From positions 62,001 through 126,000 of the forward strand of contig UEIJ01000020.1 of the NCBI GenBank assembly GCA_900470195.1: DNA of 64,000 bases. Reading direction: 5' to 3'. Shown in pieces: positions 10,128 to 18,570 of this stretch. The notes beneath the pieces were generated by a model, which did no database searches, was not told the origin of the DNA, and saw nothing but the letters and a program-made list of their open reading frames with translations. Position 1 is the first letter of the stretch. Each line of letters opens with the position of its first letter. Position numbers and translations under genes: made by a program. The DNA is from Hyphomicrobiales bacterium. Lineage in GTDB: Bacteria > Pseudomonadota > Alphaproteobacteria > Rhizobiales > Rhizobiaceae.

Positions 10128-10161
10128 GCCCGGCCGCTCCTCCGCTGGCCGGGCTTTTTTT
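10128..10161 (+). terminator. Intrinsic terminator after the DUF1127 gene, loop contains CTCCTCC
   Basis: Stem GCCCGGCC/GGCCGGGC, loop GCTCCTCCGCT, then a run of seven Ts. A second hairpin (GGCAGG at about 10078, CCTGCC at about 10118) precedes it. The transcript tail is therefore a two-hairpin 3' UTR with an anti-Shine-Dalgarno-like loop. Confidence 0.8.
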
Positions 10162-10378
10162 GCGCCGACTTCCGGAAAGCACCTGTGTGCAAGCCCGTTT
10201 ATTGCGGTTTTCACGCTCGAAATAAGCAATTGCTGGATAACCGAAATCGCCTTGTTTTTTTTCAAAGAAAAGTGTTGCGTTCGGTGTTTGAGTTCGCTAG
10301 ATGGGGTCCGTCGCGAACGAGTTAACGCTTCTGTCGCGCTTGCGGGCCTCCAAATTGAAGGCATATGCAAATCCCTGC

Positions 10379-10452
10379 TGGGGGATAGTTTAAGGGTAGA
10401 ACAGCGGACTCTGACTCCGTTAGTCTTGGTTCGAATCCAGGTCCCCCAGCCA
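10379..10452 (+). tRNA. tRNA-Gln (anticodon CTG), CCA encoded
   Basis: The acceptor stem TGGGGGA/TCCCCCA is perfect over 7 bp. The anticodon arm is GCGGA-CTCTGAC-TCCGT, giving anticodon CTG. The T-arm contains GGTTCGAATCC, followed by discriminator G and an encoded CCA. Length is 71 nt plus CCA. It stands alone, and no integrated element or attachment-site duplication is visible beside it. Confidence 0.95.
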
Positions 10453-10549
10453 AACTTTCTTCGATACAATCATTATGATAAGCAATGAGCCGGAATTTTT
10501 TGGTCTTTTTCATATTGTCCGGCCGCGAATAAATTTCCTTTCAATTGGT

Positions 10550-10652
10550 CACAAGGAGTCGCCGTAAGTCCACGAAACATACTCGGTGGCGTGTGGCTCA
10601 CACTGCAAGCCGCCAGCATATTGTAAAGTGCCGTCCCAGAACGGCTTTTTTA
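10550..10652 (+). ncRNA. Probable yybP-ykoY (manganese) riboswitch with expression-platform terminator
   Basis: The leader upstream of the TerC gene contains GGAGTCGCC, then ACATACTCGG (10577-10586), then TGCAAGCCGCC. These match the order of the conserved elements of the yybP-ykoY Mn2+ aptamer (GGGGAGUA..., ACAUACUCGG, GCAAG). A hairpin GCCGT-CCCAGA-ACGGC followed by six Ts (10630-10651) can serve as the switching terminator. The 5' motif deviates from GGGGAGTA, so this is a motif match made by eye and needs a covariance-model search. Confidence 0.65.
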
Positions 10653-10805
10653 TCAGTTGGAAACAAGCAAAATTTTCAGATTCGCCCTTGAACTCCTCAA
10701 ATGCATACACATCTGAGGAAATGCAGCGCCGGGCCCCTCTGGTCATGGCTACCGCTATGGCGATGTCGGGGCTGCTCCACTTGTTCAAATGGAGATGGTC
10801 CGGCG

Positions 10806-11825
10806 ATGGATTCGCTTATTGTAGCCCTATCGGGCGATTTTCTCGGTACACCTGTATATTTCTGGGCGGCATTTATCATTGTCGTGGTTGGCTTGCTCGT
10901 TTTCGATCTTGGCATTCTCCATCGTGACGAACACGAGATCGAAGCCAGGGAAAGCCTGTTGCTTTACGGCTTTTATGTCCTGATCGCACTGGCTTTCGGC
11001 GGCTGGGTGTGGTGGCAGCGCGGAGCGGAATCCGGTCTGGAGTTTTATACCGGTTATCTGATCGAGCAGAGCCTTGCGATGGACAACATGTTTGTTATCG
11101 CAACGATTTTCGGCTTCCTCGGCATCCCCCGTCTTTACCAGCACCGTGTGTTGTTCTGGGGTATTCTCGGTGTTATCGCCTTCAGAGCGGTTCTGATCGG
11201 GCTTGGTGCCGCACTTGTGCACGAGTTCAACTGGATTCTCTTTCTCTTCGGCGCATTCCTTGTTTTCACCGGCTTCAAAATGTTCGGCCACAAGGACGAA
11301 ACGCCCGACATCGAACAGAATGCCGTTTTCAAATTTCTGCGTCGGCGATTTAACATCACCAATGAGTTGCACGGTCGGAATTTTACGATCAAACAACCGC
11401 ATCCCAAGACCGGCAAGGTGGTTACCTGGCTGACACCGCTGGCAGTTGCGCTCATCATGGTGGAAACCGTCGATCTGATCTTCGCAGTCGACTCCGTGCC
11501 CGCCGTATTTGCCGTTACCCAGGACACGTTCATTGTTTATACGTCGAACATCTTCGCCGTTCTGGGTTTGCGTGCGCTTTATTTCGCGCTCGCCGCAGCG
11601 ATGAACCGGTTCCGTTATCTGCAGGTATCGCTTGCAATTATTCTGGTGCTGATCGGCATCAAGATTTTTCTCGTGCCGCTGGGCGTCCACATCAATACGC
11701 TGCTGTCGCTTGTCGTAACGCTGGCGATCCTCGCAAGCGGAGTACTGTATTCGCTTTATAAAACCCGCAACGAACCGGATATGAGTGTCGAGGATCTCTC
11801 CAAACAGCAAACTATAGAAAACTGA
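10806..11825 (+). CDS. TerC-family integral membrane protein, probable Mn2+ exporter
   Basis: A 339-residue membrane protein of the TerC/Alx family with about nine helices. It has the conserved acidic intramembrane motifs EQSLAMDNMFVIATIF and ETVDLIFAVDSVPAVFAVTQD. The start at 10806 (MDSLIVALSGDF) is preferred because the longer reading frame adds 35 residues unlike the family. TerC homologues behind yybP-ykoY leaders export manganese or protect against its toxicity, which fits the riboswitch-like leader here. A hairpin terminator follows at 11848. Confidence 0.9.
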   Translation: MDSLIVALSGDFLGTPVYFWAAFIIVVVGLLVFDLGILHRDEHEIEARESLLLYGFYVLIALAFGGWVWWQRGAESGLEFYTGYLIEQSLAMDNMFVIATIFGFLGIPRLYQHRVLFWGILGVIAFRAVLIGLGAALVHEFNWILFLFGAFLVFTGFKMFGHKDETPDIEQNAVFKFLRRRFNITNELHGRNFTIKQPHPKTGKVVTWLTPLAVALIMVETVDLIFAVDSVPAVFAVTQDTFIVYTSNIFAVLGLRALYFALAAAMNRFRYLQVSLAIILVLIGIKIFLVPLGVHINTLLSLVVTLAILASGVLYSLYKTRNEPDMSVEDLSKQQTIEN

Positions 11826-11847
11826 TTGAAAGCCGTTTCAACCTCAG

Positions 11848-11875
11848 AAAGGTCGGCCATATGTGCCGACCTTTT
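11848..11875. terminator. Intrinsic terminator after the TerC gene
   Basis: Stem GGTCGGC/GCCGACC extended by AAA/TTT, seven-base loop, then TTTT. It probably also serves the convergent ABC ATPase gene on the other strand. Confidence 0.8.
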
Positions 11876-11933
11876 GTCGCGTGATACCGTATAATCTATT
11901 GATGCACCTTCTTCGTATACCGGCCCGCCTGCC

Positions 11934-13769
11934 CTACAACGCCACGAAGTGCTGAGGTGACACCTCACGGTATTCACGCAGAGGCACCACGAAATCCGCC
12001 GGACGGATTGGGCTTTTGAGTTCTCCCGTTTCGCTTGAAAGCTTAGCCCGTCGCCGGTCAGGATCAGGAACGGGAACGGCCGCCATCAACTTGCGTGTAT
12101 AGTCGTGTTGGGGATTCTCGAACACCGACGACCTCGGACCAATTTCCACGATCTCTCCCAGATACATTACTGCCACACGGTGACTTACGCGCTCGACGAC
12201 GGCCATATCGTGCGAGATGAACAGGAATGCCAGATCAAGCTCCTGCTGAAGATCAAGCATGAGATTGATGACCTGTGCCTTGATCGAGACATCCAGCGCC
12301 GACACACTTTCATCGGCAACAATAACTTTCGGCTTCAGGGCCAGCGCACGCGCGATACAGATTCGCTGTCTTTGCCCACCGGAAAATTCATGCGGATAGC
12401 GCTGTGCCATATCCGGCGTCAGGCCAACCTTTTCCAGCATGTCTGCAACAACTTCCTTCGCTTCCTTTGCACTGCCCAGCCGGTGTTCGATGTAAGGTTC
12501 CGCGATAGCGGCTCCCACCGTCATGCGCGGGTTCAACGATGCATAGGGATCCTGAAAGATCATCTGAACCTTTCGCCGCATCTCGCGCATGGCCTGCTTG
12601 TCGAGCGTCAGAATATTGCGGCCTTCAACGAGGACTTCACCGGAATCCGGTTCGGTCAGTCGCATGATGGCGCGTCCGGTCGTCGATTTCCCGCACCCGC
12701 TCTCGCCAACCAGAGAAAGGGTTTCGCCCTTGCGCAGATCGAAGGACACATTCTCCACGGCATGAACGCGCCCGCTCAGACGAGACATGAAGCCTGAATA
12801 GATATCAAAGCGCTTGGTAAGTCCTCTCACTTCCAACACCGGCACATCGATCTTGTCGACCGTATCTGCCACCTCGACCGGCTTTTCCGAAAGGCCGGTC
12901 GCATTGTCTGCTATCGGAAACCGGAGAGGACGTTGATAGCCCTGCATTGACCCCAGTACAGGAACCGCCGACAAAAGTGCTCGCGTATAGGGATGTTTGC
13001 TCTGCCGGAAAATATCGGCTGTCTGTCCTGTCTCAACCTGTTTGCCACGAAACATGACGACAGTACGATCCGATATTTCAGCTACCACGCCCATGTCATG
13101 TGTGATGAAAAGAACGGACGTGCCCTCTTCTTCCTGCAACGTCTTGATAAGATCAAGTATCTGCCCCTGAATGGTCACATCCAAAGCCGTTGTCGGTTCG
13201 TCGGCGATCAGCAATTTGGGTCTTGATGCCAGGGCCATTGCGATCATGACGCGCTGACGCATACCGCCCGAAAAACGATGCGGATATTCATCGAAGCGCG
13301 ATGCGGCGGACGGAATGCGCACCTTTTCAAGCAAACGAACCGTTTCAGCGCGCGCATCTGCTTTTGACATTGGCGAATGGCAAAGCAGCGCTTCCGAAAT
13401 CTGGTCCCCGATCGTGAAGAGCGGATTGAGGCTCGTCATCGGCTCCTGAAAGATCATGGCGATTTCGTTGCCGCGTATCTGGCGCATTTTTTCTTCCGGG
13501 AGCGTCAGAAGCTCACGATCTCCCAACCTGATACTGCCTTCGATGCGGCTCGTATCCTTCTGTAGAAGGCGCATGATCGACAGCGAAGTAACACTCTTGC
13601 CAGAGCCGGACTCCCCGACGATTGCCACCGTTTCTCCCGGATGAACATCGAAGGAAACATCATCGACAACCGGCTTCCAGGCACCATCGACCAGGAAAGA
13701 CGTGGTCAGTCCTCGAACGGATAAAACAGGTTCATGTTTTCCAACCGTTGCGATATTCTCAGCCATCAT
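11934..13769 (-). CDS. Dual ATPase subunit of an oligopeptide/dipeptide-type ABC importer (DppD-DppF fusion)
   Basis: A 611-residue protein with two complete ABC domains. The first (about 10-260) has Walker A GESGSGKS, signature FSGGMRQRV and Walker B LLIADEPTTALD. The second (about 310-590) has GESGCGKS, FSGGQRQRI and VIVADESVSALD. This is the GsiA-like DppD+DppF fusion that energises family-5 peptide, opine or glycoside importers. It follows the SelA-like gene after 35 bp. Its permeases and binding protein are encoded 4-9 kb upstream on the same strand, so the transporter is split between two transcription units around the iclR-type gene. Confidence 0.93.
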   Translation of the reverse strand: MMAENIATVGKHEPVLSVRGLTTSFLVDGAWKPVVDDVSFDVHPGETVAIVGESGSGKSVTSLSIMRLLQKDTSRIEGSIRLGDRELLTLPEEKMRQIRGNEIAMIFQEPMTSLNPLFTIGDQISEALLCHSPMSKADARAETVRLLEKVRIPSAASRFDEYPHRFSGGMRQRVMIAMALASRPKLLIADEPTTALDVTIQGQILDLIKTLQEEEGTSVLFITHDMGVVAEISDRTVVMFRGKQVETGQTADIFRQSKHPYTRALLSAVPVLGSMQGYQRPLRFPIADNATGLSEKPVEVADTVDKIDVPVLEVRGLTKRFDIYSGFMSRLSGRVHAVENVSFDLRKGETLSLVGESGCGKSTTGRAIMRLTEPDSGEVLVEGRNILTLDKQAMREMRRKVQMIFQDPYASLNPRMTVGAAIAEPYIEHRLGSAKEAKEVVADMLEKVGLTPDMAQRYPHEFSGGQRQRICIARALALKPKVIVADESVSALDVSIKAQVINLMLDLQQELDLAFLFISHDMAVVERVSHRVAVMYLGEIVEIGPRSSVFENPQHDYTRKLMAAVPVPDPDRRRAKLSSETGELKSPIRPADFVVPLREYREVSPQHFVAL

Positions 13770-13804
13770 GATGTTCCTCCGCTTTTATCAGACACCGTCG
13801 GCCA

Positions 13805-15001
13805 TCAATCCGGCCAGCGCAGCAAACCGTCAAAGCGGTGCTTGCTTCGGTCCTCAAAGGGCGTGGCTATAAGCTCGTTCGATGCCCGGGCTTTGTCGAG
13901 TTCCTCGCCCAACCGTTGAGCAACGATGGTCTCCTGACCTGGATGGAGATTGCAGGGATCGAGATAGAAATAGTTGTGCTCTACCTCGTGGTCGCGGGTG
14001 ATGATGGGCGGGTTCCCTCGCGCAAGAACAGTCACCAAGTCCCAGGCCGTGATGTGGGCATCAGCAGGTGATACGATCACCCGCAGGCGGTCGAGCGGAT
14101 TGTTCGTCGGATCCGGCTCGATAAGGGCAGTGATACCAGGACGGCCATCCAGCGTCTTCTTCCACAGTTCCAGATATCCGGTCTCCCTCTCGCGGATCCC
14201 GGCATGGTCGCGCTTTTCCCAAGCTTCCAGCGCCGCCATAACGCCATAAATGCTCTCTTTGCCAACTTTCATGCCACGCCCGATGCCGAGATTTTGCAGG
14301 AAAGCATTGCGGACAAGTTCCTTCTTGCCTGCAACGATGCCGGAGGTCGGACCGCCCAGGAACTTGTGTCCCGAATGGATCGCGATGTCTGCGCCTTTTT
14401 CCAGAAACAGCCTCAGGTCATATTCAGACGCGGCATCCACGATCACGGGCACGCCCTTGGCATGCGCGATCTCGACAAACTCGCTTAGATGCAGAAGGCC
14501 GTAGTCCACGACATGATGCGATACGACGTAAACCGCCGCGGCCGTCTTTTCGGTAATCGCATTTTCCATGTGATAGCGATGAGCCGATGTTGCCTGTCCG
14601 ACCAGGACGACCTTGCCTCCCGCAAGCCGGATTGCCTGATCGACCGGAGCGCCATAGCTGACCACGTGACCGGTCTGCACCAGAACTTCATTCTTTTCCG
14701 GCGCGGTGTCCGGTAGCCTTTCAATTGCGAGAAGGTTGTCGCCTGTCATGGCTCCGGCAACAGCAAGCGTAATGCCTGACGAGCAGGATGCCGTGACGAA
14801 GCCTGCTTCGCCACCCGTCAGTCGGGCAATTACTTCGCTTGCCTTGCGCTGGAGATCGTTGATCTCGACGAATTGCGGCAAGATCGCCGCCATTGCCGCT
14901 ATTGCCTCCGGCACCACGATGGACGCGCCAAGCGATGTCATCGTCCCGGAAACATTAATGACTGGTCGAAGCCCGATCTTGCGGCGGATATCATCGGTCA
15001 T
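13805..15001 (-). CDS. SelA-like PLP-dependent enzyme (D-glucosaminate-6-phosphate ammonia-lyase/DgaE-like)
   Basis: A 398-residue fold-type-I PLP enzyme related to SelA and to the DgaE group of amino-sugar-acid ammonia lyases. The PLP lysine lies in [16 protein letters not shown] (about residue 225). The cofactor Asp is in [13 protein letters not shown], and the N-terminus [16 protein letters not shown] is typical of the family. DgaE-like proteins often pair with a deacetylase-type amidohydrolase, and one occurs in this island (16485-17693) together with RidA. The reaction is therefore likely an alpha,beta-elimination of ammonia from an amino acid-like substrate, but the substrate is unknown. 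Confidence 0.82.
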   Translation of the reverse strand: MTDDIRRKIGLRPVINVSGTMTSLGASIVVPEAIAAMAAILPQFVEINDLQRKASEVIARLTGGEAGFVTASCSSGITLAVAGAMTGDNLLAIERLPDTAPEKNEVLVQTGHVVSYGAPVDQAIRLAGGKVVLVGQATSAHRYHMENAITEKTAAAVYVVSHHVVDYGLLHLSEFVEIAHAKGVPVIVDAASEYDLRLFLEKGADIAIHSGHKFLGGPTSGIVAGKKELVRNAFLQNLGIGRGMKVGKESIYGVMAALEAWEKRDHAGIRERETGYLELWKKTLDGRPGITALIEPDPTNNPLDRLRVIVSPADAHITAWDLVTVLARGNPPIITRDHEVEHNYFYLDPCNLHPGQETIVAQRLGEELDKARASNELIATPFEDRSKHRFDGLLRWPD

Positions 15002-15047
15002 TTCAATTCTCCCATTTCTTTCGCTGTCTCAGGCATCGACATTTATG

Positions 15048-15063
15048 CCATAATAATGTAATA
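15048..15063. promoter_or_regulatory. Candidate operator ccataataatgtaata (copy 1)
   Basis: This 16-bp sequence lies between the divergent iclR-like and SelA-like genes. It matches 14 of 16 positions of a sequence upstream of the SBP gene at 21137-21152. Assignment to the IclR protein is inference. Confidence 0.4.
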
Positions 15064-15092
15064 GCTTCTCGAATTTTACACGGAGCATTTGC

Positions 15093-15920
15093 GTGAGCGC
15101 ATCATCAATCGCTACCCCCGCCGAAACGCCCCCTGCAGACGACACGGACAACAAGTCGGCACGTCGCTCGCGCGTGAGCGGCATAGATCGTGCGTTGCAG
15201 GTGATTGATTATCTTTATGAAACCGGTGCTCCTGCTGGTCCCTATGCGATTGCAAAAGCGATCAAGGCACCTTTGTCGACGGTCTATGTGACCATCGACG
15301 ATCTTGTCGAAAAGAACATGCTCGCCCGCAACGCGGATGGTGCGATCTGGCTCGGAGCGAGGCTCTATCATTACGGTCTTGCTTACGCGCGGTCGCTTGA
15401 TTTTATGAGCGTCGCCACGCACGAGATGCATGATCTCTGCCGCGAAGCAAACGAAGCGGTACAGCTGTGCGGCCGGGACGGAGATCATATGCTTGTTCTG
15501 GCCATGGCGGATGGCCCCAGTCCGTTTCAGGTTGCCTCGCGTGTCGGTACGAGAGTCCCGTTGAACTGGACTGCTTCCGGCCGCCTTCTGGTCGGTCATT
15601 TGCCTGCGAATGAACGGGTCGAGCTTTTCAAGCGTTGCGCGCGGACGTCGCCGACCGGTCGGGCCGAAATCGACGCCGCAAGCCTCTCGGAAGCTGCGGC
15701 AAAAGCCTTTGATGAGCGGCTCTCGATCCAGATTGCGGAATCCGACTATGCAGTTGCCTGTATTGCTTCCCCGATCTGCGACCGCGATGGACAATGCGTT
15801 GCGACGATCTCCATCGTGCTCCCGGAACAGAAGGTGCTTTCCGACGAAAGCCGCTACACCAGTCAGGTGCGCGCTTCGGCAGCGAAGATCGAAAAGCTGA
15901 TGGGCTGGCGCGATCATTGA
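15093..15920 (+). CDS. IclR-family transcriptional regulator
   Basis: A 275-residue regulator starting at GTG 15093 with CGGAG ten bases upstream. The winged HTH is SGIDRALQVIDYLYETGAPAGPYAIAKAIKAPLSTVYVTIDDL, and the effector-binding domain runs from about residue 105 to the end. It is divergent from the SelA-like gene and convergent (7 bp gap) with the RidA gene, so it lies inside the catabolic island and almost certainly controls it. A motif in its upstream region recurs upstream of the binding-protein gene (see findings). Confidence 0.9.
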   Translation: MSASSIATPAETPPADDTDNKSARRSRVSGIDRALQVIDYLYETGAPAGPYAIAKAIKAPLSTVYVTIDDLVEKNMLARNADGAIWLGARLYHYGLAYARSLDFMSVATHEMHDLCREANEAVQLCGRDGDHMLVLAMADGPSPFQVASRVGTRVPLNWTASGRLLVGHLPANERVELFKRCARTSPTGRAEIDAASLSEAAAKAFDERLSIQIAESDYAVACIASPICDRDGQCVATISIVLPEQKVLSDESRYTSQVRASAAKIEKLMGWRDH

Positions 15921-15927
15921 GGCTGTC

Positions 15928-16422
15928 CTAGTCTTTCAGGGCAACGATCGCTTCGATTTCAACCGTGATATTGCCCGGTAAGGAACCGAAGCCGACGGCT
16001 GAACGTGCATGTTGTCCGGCAGCGCCAAACACTTCGATGAAAAGATCGGAGCAGCCATTGATGACATTGGGATGCAGTTCGAAGTCCGGCACGGCATTGA
16101 CCATCCCCAAGAGCTTCACGACCCGTTTCACGCGGGAAAGGTCACCAAGCGCCCCGTGCATGACAGCCAGCAGATTGATGCCCGTCAGTCGGGCATCCTG
16201 ATAAGCTTGATCCACGCCGATATCGCCACCGACCTTGCCCGCGCGCAAATATCCACTCTCTTCCCGGGGTCCCTGTCCGGAAAGATAGAGGATATTGCCT
16301 TCCTGAACATGCGTAACAAAATTCGCGATGGGCGGCGGCGGCGGCGGCAAAGTTATGCCGAGCGAAGCCAGCCGGTCATAGGGGGAATGCTGTACTTCAG
16401 TCGTCAGGGGAGAATGAGACAC
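15928..16422 (-). CDS. RidA-family (YjgF/YER057c/UK114) enamine/imine deaminase-like protein
   Basis: A 164-residue protein of the longer RidA subfamily. It has the core strand GNILYLSGQGPREE and the C-terminal GAAGQHARSAVGFGSLPGNITVEIEAIV with the conserved Arg (HARSAVG), the catalytic carboxylate-binding residue in RidA. RidA enzymes hydrolyse reactive enamine or imine intermediates released by PLP enzymes. That suits its position beside a SelA-like lyase. It lies 62 bp downstream of the amidohydrolase gene on the same strand, and a Pro-rich loop (LPPPPPPIA) is typical of this subfamily. Confidence 0.87.
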   Translation of the reverse strand: MSHSPLTTEVQHSPYDRLASLGITLPPPPPPIANFVTHVQEGNILYLSGQGPREESGYLRAGKVGGDIGVDQAYQDARLTGINLLAVMHGALGDLSRVKRVVKLLGMVNAVPDFELHPNVINGCSDLFIEVFGAAGQHARSAVGFGSLPGNITVEIEAIVALKD

Positions 16423-16484
16423 GTATTTTCCTCATCATTTCGTCACGGGACGTTCCCGCAAAATTCAATGCTGCGCCGACAGTT

Positions 16485-17693
16485 TCAGCGCCACGAATAG
16501 CCGTGGCTGTGGCGAACGAGTTTGCGCGCACGCGGCACATAGCGGCTGGCCGTAATCGCCTCAGCGCCAATGACTGCGTAGCGGGGCTCAAAAAGCCTGT
16601 TCAGGCGAGACACATCGCCATTGGAATCCGTCGCCTCCAGGTCGGCATTGACCAGATCAAAGATCGTGAAATCAGCACGTTGTCCAACAGAAAGCCGGCT
16701 TTCCATCGAGAGCTTGATCACCGATGCCGGGTTATGCGTGACAGCTTCGATGACATTTTCAAATGGCATGTTGACGGACAGCAACTTGGACATGGTTGTC
16801 GCCAGATCCCAGACGGGGAAGTTCATCGAGTGGCCGTGCAAATCCGTCGAGATCGAGAATGGAAGGAGACCCCGCTCAATTGCTGCTTCGGCGACCTTGA
16901 ACGAGAAAGATGCTCCGCCATGGCCAATGTCCAGCCGGATGCCTTCGCCCGCGCAACGTTCCGCGAGATTGAACAGATCTTCGTCTTCCATGATGCTGGA
17001 GCCGGATTTGCCGTTGAAGCAATGCGTGACCACATCGCCGGGGCCGAGGATTTCAAGAACTTCGTCGTAAAGCGCCGGCGGTTCGCCCACGTGAACCATC
17101 ATCGGCACTTTGAGTATCTTGGCGATCTTCTTGCCAAGCTTGACCGGCGTAACGCCCCATGACCCGGTGATGACATGGCTGGCCCGGACCTTGATCCCGA
17201 CAATATGCTCGCTATTGGCTGCGTAGCATTCGAGAATACGGTCAAGATCGATGTCTTTGATGTCTCGTAGCTCTGGAACCCGATTGCAGGCGACCAGGCC
17301 GATAGAGCCAAGATTGAGGAAGGCCTTGATCCGTTCCTTGGCAGGTTCGATGATATATTCCCGGAAGCCGTGGAAGTTCGCCTCTCCCGCCGATCCGGCA
17401 TCGACGAGCGTCGTCACTCCTCGCTCAGCGCCACACTCCGAAGGGCGTATCGAAATATCCGTACCGCCATGCCAGATATGGACATGCAGGTCGACCCAAC
17501 CCGGCGAAATCCAGGCTCCCTTGCCATCGATACGCTCCACATCGGCACGTACGTTCAACGACTTGCCGATGGCATTGATATTGCCATCTTTCCCGACCAG
17601 AATATCGGTCGTCGTATCGGAATGTTCTGCACCGAAAGCTACCGGCTTGACATTGGTGATGAGAAGCGGCTTCGCCTGTTCACCGGAAATCAT
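16485..17693 (-). CDS. Amidohydrolase/deacetylase-family metallohydrolase
   Basis: A 402-residue amidohydrolase-superfamily enzyme. It has the metal-binding HVH in GWVDLHVHIWHGG, further ligands in MMVHVGEP and DVVTHCFNG, and the late Asp in SISTDLHGHS. The family includes deacetylases and EF_0837-like enzymes that sit next to DgaE/SelA-like proteins. The start at 17693 (MISGEQAKP) has AAGGGAT upstream and lies 1 bp after the permease stop. An upstream ATG at 17747 would overlap that gene by 53 bp. It probably removes an N-acyl group or opens a ring on the imported substrate, whose identity is unknown. Confidence 0.85.
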   Translation of the reverse strand: MISGEQAKPLLITNVKPVAFGAEHSDTTTDILVGKDGNINAIGKSLNVRADVERIDGKGAWISPGWVDLHVHIWHGGTDISIRPSECGAERGVTTLVDAGSAGEANFHGFREYIIEPAKERIKAFLNLGSIGLVACNRVPELRDIKDIDLDRILECYAANSEHIVGIKVRASHVITGSWGVTPVKLGKKIAKILKVPMMVHVGEPPALYDEVLEILGPGDVVTHCFNGKSGSSIMEDEDLFNLAERCAGEGIRLDIGHGGASFSFKVAEAAIERGLLPFSISTDLHGHSMNFPVWDLATTMSKLLSVNMPFENVIEAVTHNPASVIKLSMESRLSVGQRADFTIFDLVNADLEATDSNGDVSRLNRLFEPRYAVIGAEAITASRYVPRARKLVRHSHGYSWR

Positions 17694-17694
17694 A

Positions 17695-18570
17695 TTACAA
17701 ATCCCTTCGCAGTCTTGGATCGAGCATGTCGCGTAGTCCGTCGCCAACCATCTGGAGTGAGAGGACGGAAAGAATGATGGCCAAGCCGGGGAAATAGGTC
17801 ATCCAGTCGGCCTGGCCGATATATTGGCGTCCTGCGGCTATCATTGTCCCCCAGGTCGGGATTTCGGGACTGACACCGAGACCGAGGAAGGAGAGCCCCG
17901 CTTCGGCGAGCATTGCGCTCGCAAAGAGGAATGTGCACTGAACGATGATCGGCGAGATCAGATTTCTCAGCACGTGCCGTGTCATGATGTGGAATGTCGA
18001 AATTCCGAGTGACTGAGCCGCTTCAACGTAGGGCAATTCACGGATCACCAGCGTCGAGGCGCGCACGATGCGCGCCAGCCTCGGTGAATAGACCACAGAC
18101 AGCGCAACGATGACCGTCGCCAGCGATGGACCAAGCGCGGCGACCAATGCAATGGCCAGCAGAATGTCGGGGAATGCCATCATCGCATCGACCAGGCGGG
18201 CGATGGGCGTGTCCAGACGCTGAAAGAAGCCTGCGAGCAATCCGAGCGTCACCCCGATCATCGCCGACAGGACAACAACCGCCGCGCCCACCATAAGCGA
18301 CAGCCGTCCGGCATAGATCGTACGAGAAAAGACGTCGCGCCCGAACTCGTCCGTGCCGAACCAGAACATCTCGCTCGGTGGCTTGAGGCGGTTGACGATG
18401 GATAGTTTCGACGGCGAATAAGGCGCAATCCAGGGCGCCAGCAGCGCGAGGATAGCAAAGACCGCAAGCACGATAATGCCAGCCGCCACTGTCTTGCGCT
18501 TGAACAGCCGACGGATGAACAAAGCGCGTTCCGAAGAGGCTTTTTGCGTGGTCGCAACAACATCGGCCAT
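17695..18570 (-). CDS. ABC importer permease, DppC type
   Basis: A 291-residue inner-membrane permease of the dipeptide/oligopeptide class. It has an N-terminal segment with one helix (KTVAAGIIVLAVFAILALLA), then the BPD_transp_1 domain with five more helices. The EAA loop, which contacts the ATPase, reads YVEAAQSLGISTFHIMTRHVLRNLISP. It overlaps the DppB-type gene by one base and is followed 1 bp later by the amidohydrolase, so uptake and hydrolysis are co-transcribed. Confidence 0.93.
   Translation of the reverse strand: MADVVATTQKASSERALFIRRLFKRKTVAAGIIVLAVFAILALLAPWIAPYSPSKLSIVNRLKPPSEMFWFGTDEFGRDVFSRTIYAGRLSLMVGAAVVVLSAMIGVTLGLLAGFFQRLDTPIARLVDAMMAFPDILLAIALVAALGPSLATVIVALSVVYSPRLARIVRASTLVIRELPYVEAAQSLGISTFHIMTRHVLRNLISPIIVQCTFLFASAMLAEAGLSFLGLGVSPEIPTWGTMIAAGRQYIGQADWMTYFPGLAIILSVLSLQMVGDGLRDMLDPRLRRDL

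Noticed and set aside
10379-10560. Possible integration of a mobile element at tRNA-Gln.
   Set aside because: No integrase and no second copy of the tRNA 3' end was seen in the window.
10827-11810. A 327-codon frame antisense to terC.
   Set aside because: Charged, low-complexity product without recognisable domain; terC on the other strand is unambiguous.
11934-13769. The dual ATPase gene as two genes joined by a sequencing error.
   Set aside because: DppD-DppF fusions of about 610 aa are common in Hyphomicrobiales and the frame is intact.
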